64,000 nt of DNA from Streptomyces halobius. GTDB taxonomy: Bacteria; Actinomycetota; Actinomycetes; Streptomycetales; Streptomycetaceae. A program made the position numbers and the translations under genes. Positions 53,526 through 64,000 of the stretch are shown one piece after another. A model generated the notes under the pieces. The model made no database searches. It worked only from the letters and a program-made list of their open reading frames with translations, and was not told the origin of the DNA. The stretch lies in NCBI RefSeq assembly GCF_023277745.1, contig NZ_CP086322.1, positions 7,688,001-7,752,000 on the forward strand, read 5' to 3'. The stretch's first letter is position 1. Every line of letters starts with the position of its first letter.

Positions 53526-53633
53526 CCTCGCCCCTTCCGATCCCGCCCATCCGACTCTGACCCTCGCTGCCTCCGCCACGTCCACATCCGACGAGCGTGC
53601 TCGCCCGGAGCGCCGGGCTCTTACCATCGGCGA

Positions 53634-54203
53634 ATGAACGTTCGCCTCAAGCTGCTCGCCGCCGCCCGCAGCTCCTCGCTGCTTGAGACCCGGTTCGACG
53701 ACGACCGCCCGCTCGACGCCGCCGGATGGCATGAGGCCGAGCGCGCCGCCCCCGTTCTGTGCCGGCTCGCCGCCGCCGAGCTGCGCTACTGCTCGCCGTC
53801 CGCACGCTGCCGCGAGACCGGGGACGTCCTCGGGCTCGCCCCGCTCGCCCAGCCGGCGCTGCGGGACTGCGACATGGGGCGCTGGCGCGGCCGGACGCTG
53901 GGCGAGGTGACCGCCGCCGAGCCGCAGGCGGTGGACGTCTGGCTCGCCGACCCCGGCTCCGCACCGCACGGCGGGGAGTCCTTGCTGGCCTTCGTCACCC
54001 GTATCGGCGGCTGGCTGGACACCCGGCCCGCCTACGAGGGAGCCGGACTGCTGGCCGTCGCCGAGCCCGGGGTGGTCCGTGCCGCCCTGCTCTACGCCCT
54101 CCAGGCGCCGCCGCACTCGTACTGGCGCATCGACGTCCAGCCGCTGTCCGTGACGACCCTGATCCGGCGGTCCGGGAAGTGGAGCCTCCGGCTGGAAGGG
54201 TGA
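53634..54203 (+). CDS. Histidine-phosphatase-fold protein without catalytic histidines
   Basis: A 189-residue protein of the phosphoglycerate-mutase-like fold. SPSARCRETGDVLGLAPLAQ, CDMGRWRGRTLGEVTAAEPQ and APHGGESLLAFVTR are typical. The catalytic RHG tripeptide near residue 11 is replaced by ARS, and the second catalytic His (normally in a SHGG-like loop) is replaced in VAEPGVVRAALL. The HGGES glutamate remains. It is probably not a phosphatase. TACCAT ends six bases before the ATG, suggesting a leaderless mRNA. Confidence 0.82.
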   Translation: MNVRLKLLAAARSSSLLETRFDDDRPLDAAGWHEAERAAPVLCRLAAAELRYCSPSARCRETGDVLGLAPLAQPALRDCDMGRWRGRTLGEVTAAEPQAVDVWLADPGSAPHGGESLLAFVTRIGGWLDTRPAYEGAGLLAVAEPGVVRAALLYALQAPPHSYWRIDVQPLSVTTLIRRSGKWSLRLEG

Positions 54204-54290
54204 GTCCGGCACCGGCGGGGGACCGGCGCCCGCCACCCGGAAAGCCCAGCCTGAGGTGCGGACGCCGGGCGGGGGCGGTTCGCTCGGGGT

Positions 54291-55259
54291 ATGCAGATAC
54301 GGCACGCGAAGCACCCACGCCCTGCGAGGCCGACGCGCCACGCGGTGACCCATGCCCTTCGATACGGCTCGGTGGCCGGTGTCCTGGCGGCGTCCGTCAC
54401 GCTCTCCGGCGCCGCGACCGCGACCACCACGTCCGCCGGGACGGCGCCCGACCCCGCCGCGTCCGGCGCCGCCTCCGTCGACACGAAGCAGGTGATCATC
54501 CAGCCGGATCCGGTGGCGCCCGGCGGCGAGTTCTCCGTCTTCGACGGCGGCAACTGCACAGGCGGGACCGGTGAGGCCAGCTTCGAGGGCGCGGGCATCC
54601 CGAAGCTGCCGCTGTCCCTGCGGGACAACCGGGTCGGCGGCACCGGCACGGTGCCGCAGAGCACCAAGCCCGGTACCTACACGGTCACCGTCACCTGCGG
54701 AAACGGCGGACCCAAGCTGCCCGGCGAGGAATTCGGCCAGCATCAGGGCCGGCCACCTGCCGAAGAGGGCGGCACGGCGTATGGCAACGACACGGCATCC
54801 GGCAACGGGCCGGCCGTGTCACAGGAACCAGCCGAGGCCCCGGAAAAGGCGCAGGAAATGGCGCCGGGAGAGGCCCCGGGAAAGGCTCCGGACAAGGCGC
54901 TTGAACCGGACGCGGACAAGCCGGCGGACAAGCCCGCAGACCGGCCTGAAGGCGGCGACGCGGAACTTCCCGCAGGCCAGGAAGCCGATATGGGTGCCGA
55001 TATGGGTGCCGACATGGGCGAGCAACTCGGCGACGGACAGCAGAAGTTCACCGGCACCCTCACGGTCTCGGGCGAGGCGCGCGAGCGGGGTCCGTCCGCG
55101 CAGGCCGTCCCCGAGGGCGGTTCCCACACCGGCCTCGGCGGAGGTTCCGGCACCGGGTTGAACACCGGTGTCACGGTGCTCGGCGGCACCCTGCTGGCCG
55201 GTGCGCTCGGCTGGGGAGTCGTCGTCTACCGCCGGCGGATGCGCGACGGCCGCGGCTGA
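54291..55259 (+). CDS. Secreted cell-surface protein with acidic repeat region and membrane anchor
   Basis: A 322-residue protein. It has an N-terminal signal (VAGVLAASVTLSGAATATTT), an Ig-like segment with two cysteines (FDGGNCTGGT; TVTCGNGG), a low-complexity Pro/Ala/Lys/Asp region with repeats (KPADKPADRPE; ADMGADMGADMG), and a C-terminal helix (LGGTLLAGALGWGVVVYRRR) with basic end. It is a larger relative in layout of the 16077 protein. It was probably built to span the wall. No LPXTG is seen. Confidence 0.75.
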   Translation: MQIRHAKHPRPARPTRHAVTHALRYGSVAGVLAASVTLSGAATATTTSAGTAPDPAASGAASVDTKQVIIQPDPVAPGGEFSVFDGGNCTGGTGEASFEGAGIPKLPLSLRDNRVGGTGTVPQSTKPGTYTVTVTCGNGGPKLPGEEFGQHQGRPPAEEGGTAYGNDTASGNGPAVSQEPAEAPEKAQEMAPGEAPGKAPDKALEPDADKPADKPADRPEGGDAELPAGQEADMGADMGADMGEQLGDGQQKFTGTLTVSGEARERGPSAQAVPEGGSHTGLGGGSGTGLNTGVTVLGGTLLAGALGWGVVVYRRRMRDGRG

Positions 55260-55343
55260 TCTTGGCGGGAGCGTGGGAGCCGGGGAGCCCAGTCGAAGCT
55301 CGGTGGGATCGCGATGGCCGGTCGGATCGCGGTGGCCGGTGGA

Positions 55344-55366
55344 TTGTCAGTGGGGTCCGCTAGCGT
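55344..55366 (+). promoter_or_regulatory. RecA-NDp-type (PafBC-type) promoter
   Basis: TTGTCAGTG, eight bases, then TAGCGT matches tTGTCRgtg-N8-TAnnnT in full. It precedes the truncated gene at 55398. The match is better than that of the helicase promoter. Confidence 0.65.
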
Positions 55367-55397
55367 GTTCGTAGGCAGTCAGGGGGAGGTGAGGCCG

Positions 55398-55706
55398 GTG
55401 AAAGGCCGTCTGCGGACCCTGCGTTTCGACGCGCGGGAATTCCGGTGGAGCGGAGCGACAGGCGTCCGGCGCGACGCGTCGGACGGCAAGCGGTACCTCC
55501 GGCTACGACGGCCGGGTGAGCAGGGTGGACGGGGTCCGGCCGGGGGGACCAGACGATGGTCTCGCTCGGCGGGGGAAGCAGCGCCGGAACGAGGGTGTCC
55601 TCGTCGGCGGCGTCGATCAGGAGGTCCACGACGGCCAGAATGCGTCGCAGGCCGGTGTCCGCGGCCGGGCACATACTCCCAGCGTGGTCAGCGCATCGTG
55701 GTGTAG
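55398..55706 (+). pseudogene. Truncated gene with RecA-NDp-type promoter
   Basis: The first ~40 codons from GTG 55398 (VKGRLRTLRFDAREFRWSGA, then GKRYLRLR) look like the start of a small hypothetical protein family common in Streptomyces (residues like RVDGREFxW). After that the frame is arginine/glycine-rich and has no family character up to 55706. GGGGGAGG precedes the start. It looks like a gene that lost its 3' part in the same event that truncated the convergent methyltransferase gene. Family membership is by memory and eye only. Confidence 0.5.
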
Positions 55707-56288
55707 CCGTAGCCGCACCCGACGTCCGCGACGATCGCGTCGCGCTCCAGCTTCGCCCCCGCACCCTCCAGCGCGGACAGCTCCGGGACGAGCGCGGCCG
55801 CATAACCGGGCCGGAAGAACTTCGCGGTGCCGGCGAACAGCGCCGACGTGTGTTCCTCCCTCCCATCCCATGCCCTCGCCGGTGCGGAACGCCTCCATCA
55901 GGCCGTCCTCGGTGGCGTAGACGCCCTGCAGCATGGTGGAGGGACCGGCGGCGTAGCTGGGCTGTTCCGGGTCCGCGAGCACGGCGGCATGCTCGTCGGG
56001 CAGCAGGTACACGTCGGTCTCGGGCGGGTAGGTCACATACTCGCCGGCCACCTGGGCGGCGAGCCACTCCCGTACGTAGCGCTCCACGAGCCCGGTCCGG
56101 GCGGCGAGCTGCGCGGAGGTGAGCGGACCGGCGCCGGCCAGGGCCTTGTAGAGGCCCAGCCGGTCGCCGAGCGAGGTGCACAGTCCGGCCATCGCGGCTC
56201 CGCCGTCGCTGATCATCCGGTCCAGGACATCCCTCACCCGGTCCTGGTCCAGGCCGGCGCCGTGCCGGAGCTCCGCGGACGTCGCCAT
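55688..56288 (-). pseudogene. SAM-dependent methyltransferase, frameshifted and truncated
   Basis: It begins MATSAELRHGAGLDQDRVRD with a winged-helix-like part (GPLTSAQLAARTGLVERYVR). The reading frame is intact to EGMGW, then one extra G in the run near 55856-55864 shifts it. In the new frame the family sequence continues (ALFAGTAKFFRPGYAAALVP) to SAM motif I (VADVGCGYGYTTMR) and then stops at 55688. The whole SAM domain after motif I is missing. Normal members are ~350 residues. Confidence 0.8.
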
Positions 56289-56390
56289 GGCCCTCGCCTC
56301 CTCGTCCTCCTTCTCACCGCAGCAGGACGGGCCGGGCTTCCGCCATACGGGATTCACCGTACGCGGGGGCCAGGTCCGGGCCGGTCGTCC

Positions 56391-56612
56391 CTAGAGGTTG
56401 GTCATCTTGCTGTACGGGCTCGCGATCCGCTGTTCCATCGAACCGAAGTCGACGAGTACCGCGATCCCTTCCTCGACGGCGGTGACCCGCCCGAGGCCGT
56501 AGACATCGTGGGAGACCCGGGCCCCTATGGCGAAGTGCTTGTGAGGTGGTGCGACCGGGCTCTTGAAGGGGCTGGTGGGCAGGTGTCGTCTGGAATCCGC
56601 TGGCTTTGTCAT
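56391..56612 (-). CDS. Conserved small protein, divergent from argC
   Basis: A 73-residue protein starting MTKPADSRRHLPTSPFKSPV and ending with a small beta fold, FAIGARVSHDVYGLGRVTAV and VLVDFGSMEQRIASPYSKM. The second half resembles the Tudor-like CarD/TRCF interaction fold by pattern (HDVYGLGRVTAVEEG), but it is too short to claim. It lies between the truncated methyltransferase and argC. Its start is 128 bases from the argC start. Function unknown. Confidence 0.7.
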   Translation of the reverse strand: MTKPADSRRHLPTSPFKSPVAPPHKHFAIGARVSHDVYGLGRVTAVEEGIAVLVDFGSMEQRIASPYSKMTNL

Positions 56613-56688
56613 CAAGGCCAGTATGTGCCCATGCGGCGGAGTGCGTGGCCCGCCGCGAGAACATCGCGGGAGAGCGACCCCCCCGCCG

Positions 56689-57851
<1,163 letters not shown>

Positions 57852-57855
<4 letters not shown>

Positions 57856-59024
57856 GCGTCACCGCAGCACAGGGATTCACGGCGGCGGGCATCGCCGCCG
57901 GGATAAAGGCCCCTCTCCCCAATGGAAGCGGCGGCAACCCGGACCTGGCCCTCGTGGTCAACAACGGGCCCAGGCTGGCCGCCGCCGGCGTCTTCACCGC
58001 CAACCGCGTCAAGGCCGCGCCGGTCGTCTGGTCCGAGCAGGTCCTCAAGGGCGGCCGGGTCTCCGCGGTGATCCTCAACTCGGGTGGTGCCAACGCCTGT
58101 ACGGGCCCGCTCGGCTTCCAGGACACCCACGCCACCGCGGAGAAGGTCGCCGAGGTCCTCGACGGGCACAGCGCCGGTGAGGTGGCGGTCGCCTCCACCG
58201 GTCTGATCGGCATCCGGCTCCCGATGGACAAGCTGCTGCCCGGAGTGGAGAAGGCCGCGGCCGAACTGACCGAACACGGCGGTGAGAAGGCCGCCATCGC
58301 CATCAAGACCACGGACAGTGTGCACAAGACGGCCCAGGTCACGGTGGACGGCTGGACCGTCGGCGGGATGGCCAAGGGCGCGGGGATGCTCGCACCGGGC
58401 CTGGCCACCATGCTCGTGGTGCTGACGACCGACGCCGATCTGCCCTCCGCCGACCTCGACACGGCGCTGCGGGCCGCGACCCGTACCACCTTCGACCGGG
58501 TCGACTCCGACGGTTGTATGTCCACCAATGACACCGTCCTGCTGCTCGCGTCCGGGGCCTCCGGCGTGGTGCCCGACAAGGACGCCTTCGCCGAAGCCGT
58601 CCGCACGGTCTGCGACGACCTCGCCCGGCAGCTGATCGGGGACGCCGAGGGCGCCAGCAAGGACATCCGCATCGAGGTGATCAACGCCGCCGGTGAGGAC
58701 GACGCCGTCGAGGTGGGCCGCTCCATCGCCCGGAACAACCTCCTCAAGTGCGCCCTCCACGGCGAGGACCCCAACTGGGGGCGGGTGCTCTCCGCGATCG
58801 GCACCACCTCCGCCGTCTTCGAGCCCGACCGGTTGAACGTCGCCATCAACGACGTGTGGGTCTGCAGGAACGGCTCGGTGGGGGAGGACCGGGAGCTGGT
58901 GGACATGCGCTACCGGGAGGTGCGGATCACCGCCGACCTCGCCGCCGGCACCGAGTCCGCGGTGATCTGGTCGAACGACCTCACCGCCGACTACGTCCAC
59001 GAGAACAGCGCGTACAGCTCATGA
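57852..59024 (+). CDS. argJ: Bifunctional ornithine acetyltransferase/N-acetylglutamate synthase
   Basis: A 390-residue precursor cleaved by itself into alpha and beta chains. The cleavage site is between Ala185 and Thr186 in [20 protein letters not shown]; Thr186 becomes the N-terminal nucleophile. [13 protein letters not shown] and [12 protein letters not shown] are further family segments. It recycles the acetyl group from N-acetylornithine to glutamate. GTG 57852 overlaps the small ORF stop. argB follows with an ATGA overlap. Confidence 0.97.
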
Positions 59025-59949
59025 CGGGGACACGTAAGCACACCGCGCTCCCCAAGGCCCGCACCCTCATCGAGGCGCTGCCCTGGCTGACCCGTCATCA
59101 CGGCAAGACCGTCGTCATCAAGTTCGGCGGCAACGCCATGGTCGACGAGGAGCTCAAGGGCGCCTTCGCCCAGGACGTGGTCTTTCTGCGGCACGCCGGG
59201 CTGCGCCCGGTCGTGGTGCACGGCGGCGGTCCGCAGATCAGCGCCCAGCTGGAACTGGTCGGGCTGGAGTCGGAGTTCAAGGGCGGGCTGCGGGTCACCA
59301 CGCCCGAGGCGATGAACGTCGTACGGATGGTGCTGGCCGGTCAGGTGCAGCGGGAGCTCGTCGGGCTGCTCAACGAGCACGGCCCGTTCGCCGTCGGCAT
59401 GACCGGCGAGGACGCCCATCTGATGACCGCGACCAAGCACTACGCCGAGATCGACGGTGAGCGGGTGGACATCGGCCGGGTCGGCGAGATCACCGCGATC
59501 GACCCCGGCGCGGTGCAGGCGCTGCTGGACGACGGCCGGATCCCGGTCATCTCCTCCATCGCCCGCAGCGGCGACGACGGCGACACCACGTCCGAGGGCT
59601 CCGGTGTCTTCAACGTCAACGCCGACACCGCCGCGGCCGCGCTGGCCGCCGCGCTGGGCGCCGAGACGCTGATGGTGCTCACCGACGTCGAGGGCCTCTA
59701 CGAGGACTGGCCCCACAGCGACGAGGTGATCTCCCGGCTCACCGCCACGGAACTGGAGCAGCTGCTGCCCGACCTGGCCACCGGCATGGTCCCGAAGATG
59801 CGGGGCTGTCTGCACGCCGTCCGCCACGGTGTGCACACCGCCCGGGTCATCGACGGGCGGGTCCAGCACTCGATCCTGCTGGAGATCTTCACCGATGAGG
59901 GAATCGGCACGATGGTCGTGCCGGACACGAACACGATCGAGGGGGCGAC

Positions 59950-59953
<4 letters not shown>
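59021..59953 (+). CDS. argB: Acetylglutamate kinase
   Basis: A 310-residue amino-acid kinase. KFGGNAM (residues ~34-40) and [11 protein letters not shown] bind phosphate and glutamate. [40 protein letters not shown] and [12 protein letters not shown] are typical. The N-terminal segment before the kinase core suits an arginine-sensitive enzyme, but that is inference. ATG 59021 overlaps the argJ stop and its own stop overlaps argD (ATGA), so translation is coupled throughout. Confidence 0.97.
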
Positions 59954-61182
<1,229 letters not shown>

Positions 61183-61190
61183 CGACAACG

Positions 61191-61730
61191 ATGAGCCAGG
61201 CGCAGGACAACGAGCCGGTGAACGGCGGCCCGGCCGTACCGCAGACCCGCACCGCACGCCACCGCCGGATCGTGGACATCCTCAACCGGCAGCCGGTCCG
61301 CTCCCAGAGCCAGCTCGCGAAGCTGCTCGCCGACGACGGACTCTCCGTCACCCAGGCGACGCTCTCCCGGGACCTGGACGAACTGGGTGCGGTGAAGATC
61401 CGCAACGTCGGCGGCGAGCTGATCTACGCGGTGCCCAGCGAGGGCGGCGACCGCAAGCCCCGTGCGCCGCTGGGCGAGTCGGCCAAGGAGGAGCGGATGC
61501 GCCGCCTCTCCGGCGAACTCCTCATCTCGGCCGAGGCGTCCGCCAACCTCGTTGTCCTGCGCACCCCGCCGGGGGCCGCCCAGTTCCTGGCCTCCGCCAT
61601 CGACCAGGCCGAACTCCACGACATCCTCGGCACCATCGCGGGCGATGACACCCTGATGCTCATCAGCCGCGACCCGTCGGGCGGCCAGGCGCTGGCCGAC
61701 CATCTGCTGAGACTGGCGCAGAAGGCGTAG
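61191..61730 (+). CDS. argR: Arginine repressor ArgR
   Basis: A 179-residue hexameric arginine repressor. The N-terminal winged helix ([38 protein letters not shown]) binds ARG boxes. The C-terminal domain ([37 protein letters not shown]) trimerises and binds arginine. The chosen ATG at 61191 follows GGAGAC. The start gives a slightly long N-terminus for the family. Target boxes are seen before argC and argG in this window. Confidence 0.96.
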   Translation: MSQAQDNEPVNGGPAVPQTRTARHRRIVDILNRQPVRSQSQLAKLLADDGLSVTQATLSRDLDELGAVKIRNVGGELIYAVPSEGGDRKPRAPLGESAKEERMRRLSGELLISAEASANLVVLRTPPGAAQFLASAIDQAELHDILGTIAGDDTLMLISRDPSGGQALADHLLRLAQKA

Positions 61731-61739
61731 GGAGCGGGG

Positions 61740-61755
61740 CGGGGCGCCGGCCCCG
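61740..61755 (+). terminator. Short hairpin after argR
   Basis: CGGGGC (61740-61745), a GCCG loop, GCCCCG (61750-61755). It lies ten bases past the argR stop. It is short and has no T run. Confidence 0.4.
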
Positions 61756-61779
61756 TCGCTATGCTCGGACGCCGATGGC

Positions 61780-62495
61780 TTGACGTGGACGCACGTCCTC
61801 GGCACCCGACCCCGCACGGAAACGGACCGCGCTGGCCGTCGCCACCTGCGGGATACCGTCCGCGGGTTCGATTTCGGGGTGGTGTTCATCGGCGGCCGGA
61901 TGATCGGGTACGCCACCACCGCACCCGCCGACGCCGAGCGGGCCCGCACGGCGCTGAGCGACGCCGACTTCCCGCGCGCGGTGGTCAACACCTCGTTCCG
62001 GTGGACGTTCGCTCTCGCCGCGGTCGCCGGCATGGCGCACGACGTACTGATCCTCATCGGTGTCTTCACCTGGCTCGGCAAGCCCGTCGACGGGTGTTCC
62101 TCGCGGCCCTGCTCACCGTGATCGGCTATTCCGTCAACGACTCCGTCGTCGTCTTCGACCGGGTCCGCGAGCTGTGGGCGAAGGCCCGCCGTACGCCCTT
62201 CGAGCGGGTCGCCGACACCGCGCTGCTGCAGACCGTGCCGCGTACCACCAACACCGGCCTCGGCGCGGTCTTCATCCTGGCGGCGCTCGCCGCGCTGGGC
62301 GGCGACTCGCTGACGGACCTCGCCGCGGCGCTGTTGATCGGCGTCGCCGTCGGCACCCACTCCTCGATGTTCACCGCGACACCACTGGCCGTCGAGCTGG
62401 AGGCGCACCGCACCGCACCGCCGCGACCCGCGGGCCGACGGCCGGGAAGCCGGCCGGCCGTACGGGAGCCCGGCGACACCGGCGCCCGGGTCTGA
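61780..62495 (+). pseudogene. SecF-like remnant, truncated and frameshifted
   Basis: The N-terminal part shows GFDFGVVFIGGRMIGYATTA, then FRWTFALAAVAGMAHDVLIL and IGVFTWLGKPVD, as in SecF. At 62092-62094 one base is missing. In the next frame the family sequence continues VFLAALLTVIGYSVNDSVVV and RTTNTGLGAVFILAALAALG, ending 62495. The N-terminal transmembrane region and most of the periplasmic domain are missing. A functional secF presumably lies elsewhere, with secD. Sequencing error could explain the shift but not the truncation. Confidence 0.82.
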
Positions 62496-62508
62496 GGCGG
62501 CCGACAAC

Positions 62509-62550
62509 GAAAAACCCGCAGGCCAGGAGGTGAATCTCCTGGCCTGCGGG
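62509..62550. terminator. Bidirectional hairpin next to tRNA-Pro
   Basis: CCCGCAGGCCAGGAG (62515-62529) and CTCCTGGCCTGCGGG (62536-62550) form a perfect 15-base stem. On the minus strand, downstream of the tRNA, it is followed by TTTTTCG, a proper Rho-independent terminator. It also lies behind the secF remnant. Confidence 0.9.
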
Positions 62551-62562
62551 CTTTGTGCACCG

Positions 62563-62636
<74 letters not shown>

Positions 62637-62857
62637 GTGCAAGTGCCGGCCGGAAACTTCCCGGCCGGGGCGTGCACGAAGAAAAATACCCTGTCCTGGG
62701 CCATGAATCCAAAGCGGGTCCCCTCCGGGCCGCGTCCGGCCCGGATCCGAGCGGTATCCGGGCGGCGCCCGAGCCGGTTCCGGACCGCATTCGGGCCGCC
62801 TCCGGACCGGTTCCCCGCCCTCCGGCAGGCGCCGGGCTTCCGTGCTTCCATGAGGTT

Positions 62858-63238
62858 GTGGCCGGAAAGTCCCGCGGTGCCGATATCCGGGTGCGCCGGG
62901 TGTACGAACCGCCCGAGGCGTCGGACGGCGCCCGGGTCCTGGTCGACCGGCTGTGGCCGCGTGGCCTGGCCAAGGACGACGCCCGGCTCACCGAATGGTG
63001 CAAGGACGCGGCCCCCTCGTCCGAGCTGCGCCGCTGGTACGGCCATCGGAGCGAGCTCTTCGACGGTTTCGCGGAGCGCTATCGGGAGGAGCTGTCGCGG
63101 GACGCGGCGCGGTCGGCGGCACTGCGGCATCTGCGGGAGCTGGCGGGGGAGGGCCCGCTGACGCTGCTGACCGCGACGAAGGACGCGTCCCTGAGCCATG
63201 CGGCGGTGCTGGTCGACGTCCTGCGCGAGGCGCCCTGA
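62858..63238 (+). CDS. DUF488 family protein
   Basis: A 126-residue protein with the DUF488 pattern: [55 protein letters not shown] and [20 protein letters not shown]. The function is unknown; the family is small and widely distributed. The start is GTG 62858 with GAGG five bases before. The frame is open upstream through a Pro/Arg-rich repeated stretch (62706-62850: variants of CGGGCCGC and TCCGGACCGG), which is unlikely to be translated. Confidence 0.85.
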   Translation: MAGKSRGADIRVRRVYEPPEASDGARVLVDRLWPRGLAKDDARLTEWCKDAAPSSELRRWYGHRSELFDGFAERYREELSRDAARSAALRHLRELAGEGPLTLLTATKDASLSHAAVLVDVLREAP

Positions 63239-63316
63239 GGCGTCGCCCCGAGGCAGTCGTCCTGCTCCCCGTCCCGCTCTCTACCTCCGTCTCTGACCTG
63301 CGCTTTCGATGCGGCG

Positions 63317-63366
63317 TTGACGAAACATACGGTGGAGTGCATACTTATACTCATCAGCGTATGCAC
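63317..63366 (+). promoter_or_regulatory. argG promoter overlapped by ArgR-type box
   Basis: TTGACG (63317-63322), 17 bases, CATACT (63340-63345) is a likely promoter. GTGCATAC (63337-63344), 14 bases, GTATGCAC (63359-63366) is a perfect 8+8 inverted repeat that covers the -10. TGCATA cores fit ARG boxes. ArgR should block transcription when arginine is plentiful. Confidence 0.78.
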
Positions 63367-63381
63367 CGTAAGGAGAAACCC

Positions 63382-64000
63382 GTGACCGAGCGCGTCGTAC
63401 TCGCCTATTCGGGCGGCCTGGACACCTCTGTCTGCATCGGCTGGATCGCCGAGGAGACGGGCGCCGAGGTCATCGCCGTTGCCGTGGACGTCGGCCAGGG
63501 CGGCGAGGACCTGGACGTCATCCGTAAGCGCGCGCTCGCCTGCGGCGCCGTCGAGGCCGAGGTCGCCGACGCGAAGGACGAGTTCGCCGACGAGTACTGT
63601 CTCCCGGCGATCAAGGCCAATGCGCTGTATATGGACCGCTACCCGCTGGTCTCCGCGCTCTCCCGGCCGACCATCGTCAAGCACCTGGTCGCCGCCGCCA
63701 GGAAGCACGGTGCGACGACGGTCGCCCACGGCTGCACCGGCAAGGGCAACGACCAGGTCCGCTTCGAGGCCGGTATCTCCTCCCTCGCCCCCGACCTGAA
63801 GTGCATCGCCCCGGTCCGTGACTACGCGATGACCCGGGACAAGGCGATCGCCTTCTGCGAGGAGAAGAACCTGCCGATCGCGACGACCAAGAAGTCGCCG
63901 TACTCGATCGACCAGAACGTCTTCGGGCGGGCCGTGGAGACCGGCTTCCTGGAGGACATCTGGAACGCGCCGATCGAGGACGTCTACGAGTACACCCAGA
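63382..64000 (+). CDS. argG: Argininosuccinate synthase, N-terminal part
   Basis: 206 complete codons before the window ends. The ATP-binding loop [19 protein letters not shown] is at residues ~7-25. [39 protein letters not shown] and [19 protein letters not shown] are characteristic. It joins citrulline and aspartate with ATP in arginine synthesis. The start is GTG 63382 with AAGGAG upstream. argCJBDR is 1.6 kb upstream, separated by the secF remnant, tRNA-Pro and DUF488 gene. argF and argH are not in the window. Confidence 0.95.
   Translation, partial: MTERVVLAYSGGLDTSVCIGWIAEETGAEVIAVAVDVGQGGEDLDVIRKRALACGAVEAEVADAKDEFADEYCLPAIKANALYMDRYPLVSALSRPTIVKHLVAAARKHGATTVAHGCTGKGNDQVRFEAGISSLAPDLKCIAPVRDYAMTRDKAIAFCEEKNLPIATTKKSPYSIDQNVFGRAVETGFLEDIWNAPIEDVYEYTQ

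Noticed and set aside
55360..56181. Minus-strand frame over the methyltransferase scar as an intact gene
   Set aside because: It is out of frame with the conserved N-terminus and with SAM motif I. A short stretch (LRRILAVVDLLIDAADEDTL) looks protein-like but has no start or family I can name.

Overview
The window is high-GC (about 70%) actinobacterial chromosome and almost certainly comes from a Streptomyces. Three things point there: the Pup-proteasome genes prcA and pafA, the pafB-pafC-tatA-tatC block, and a gene order (prcA-pafA-FKBP-pafBC-tatAC ... glnA4 ... infC-rpmI-rplT ... pheST ... argCJBDR) that, as I remember it, matches the S. coelicolor core region around SCO1643 to SCO1576. The species cannot be named from the sequence. 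Most of the window is conserved core; the accessory content is small.

Positions 1-13768 are protein quality control, DNA-damage regulation and export: the end of prcA, a divergent LacI-type regulator and MFS transporter, the Pup ligase PafA, two FKBP prolyl isomerases, the WYL regulators PafB and PafC, two small conserved proteins, TatA, TatC and a Ski2-like helicase. The helicase promoter carries a motif of the kind PafBC is known to use. Positions 13889-20336 hold an iron-box-controlled siderophore-interacting protein, a 5'-3' exonuclease, small secreted proteins, a BtuF-like protein and a divergent LysR/TDT-transporter pair.

Positions 20343-27354 form a complete-looking gamma-glutamylation route for ethanolamine: a PuuD-like gamma-glutamyl hydrolase, an APC permease, a FadR-type regulator, GlnA4-type ligase, aldehyde dehydrogenase and short-chain dehydrogenase, closed by a strong terminator. 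Two matching inverted repeats (AAGGT-N10-ACCTT type) lie in the two promoter regions and are likely regulator sites.

Positions 27388-34728 hold a secreted HAD phosphatase, a PLP enzyme, a proline-rich membrane protein coupled to a mycosin-type protease, an SseB-like protein and an aquaporin. Several short GC-rich repeats sit here, some inside coding sequence. Positions 34740-43152 are translation genes: DUF1844, infC (apparently starting at ATC after a long leader), rpmI, rplT, a SpoU-type rRNA methyltransferase, a PAS histidine kinase, pheS and pheT.

Positions 43403-56612 are mixed: a PP2C phosphatase, an HTH/TPR-like regulator with a palindrome in front of it, a NUDIX hydrolase, HbdA, a family-10-like glycoside hydrolase, EamA and MocR genes whose start codons overlap on opposite strands, GNAT, a phosphohistidine phosphatase-fold protein lacking its catalytic histidines, and a scar where two convergent genes seem to have lost their 3' ends. 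Positions 56689-64000 carry argC-(29-codon ORF)-argJ-argB-argD-argR, a frameshifted secF remnant, tRNA-Pro(GGG), a DUF488 protein and the start of argG behind an ArgR-type box.
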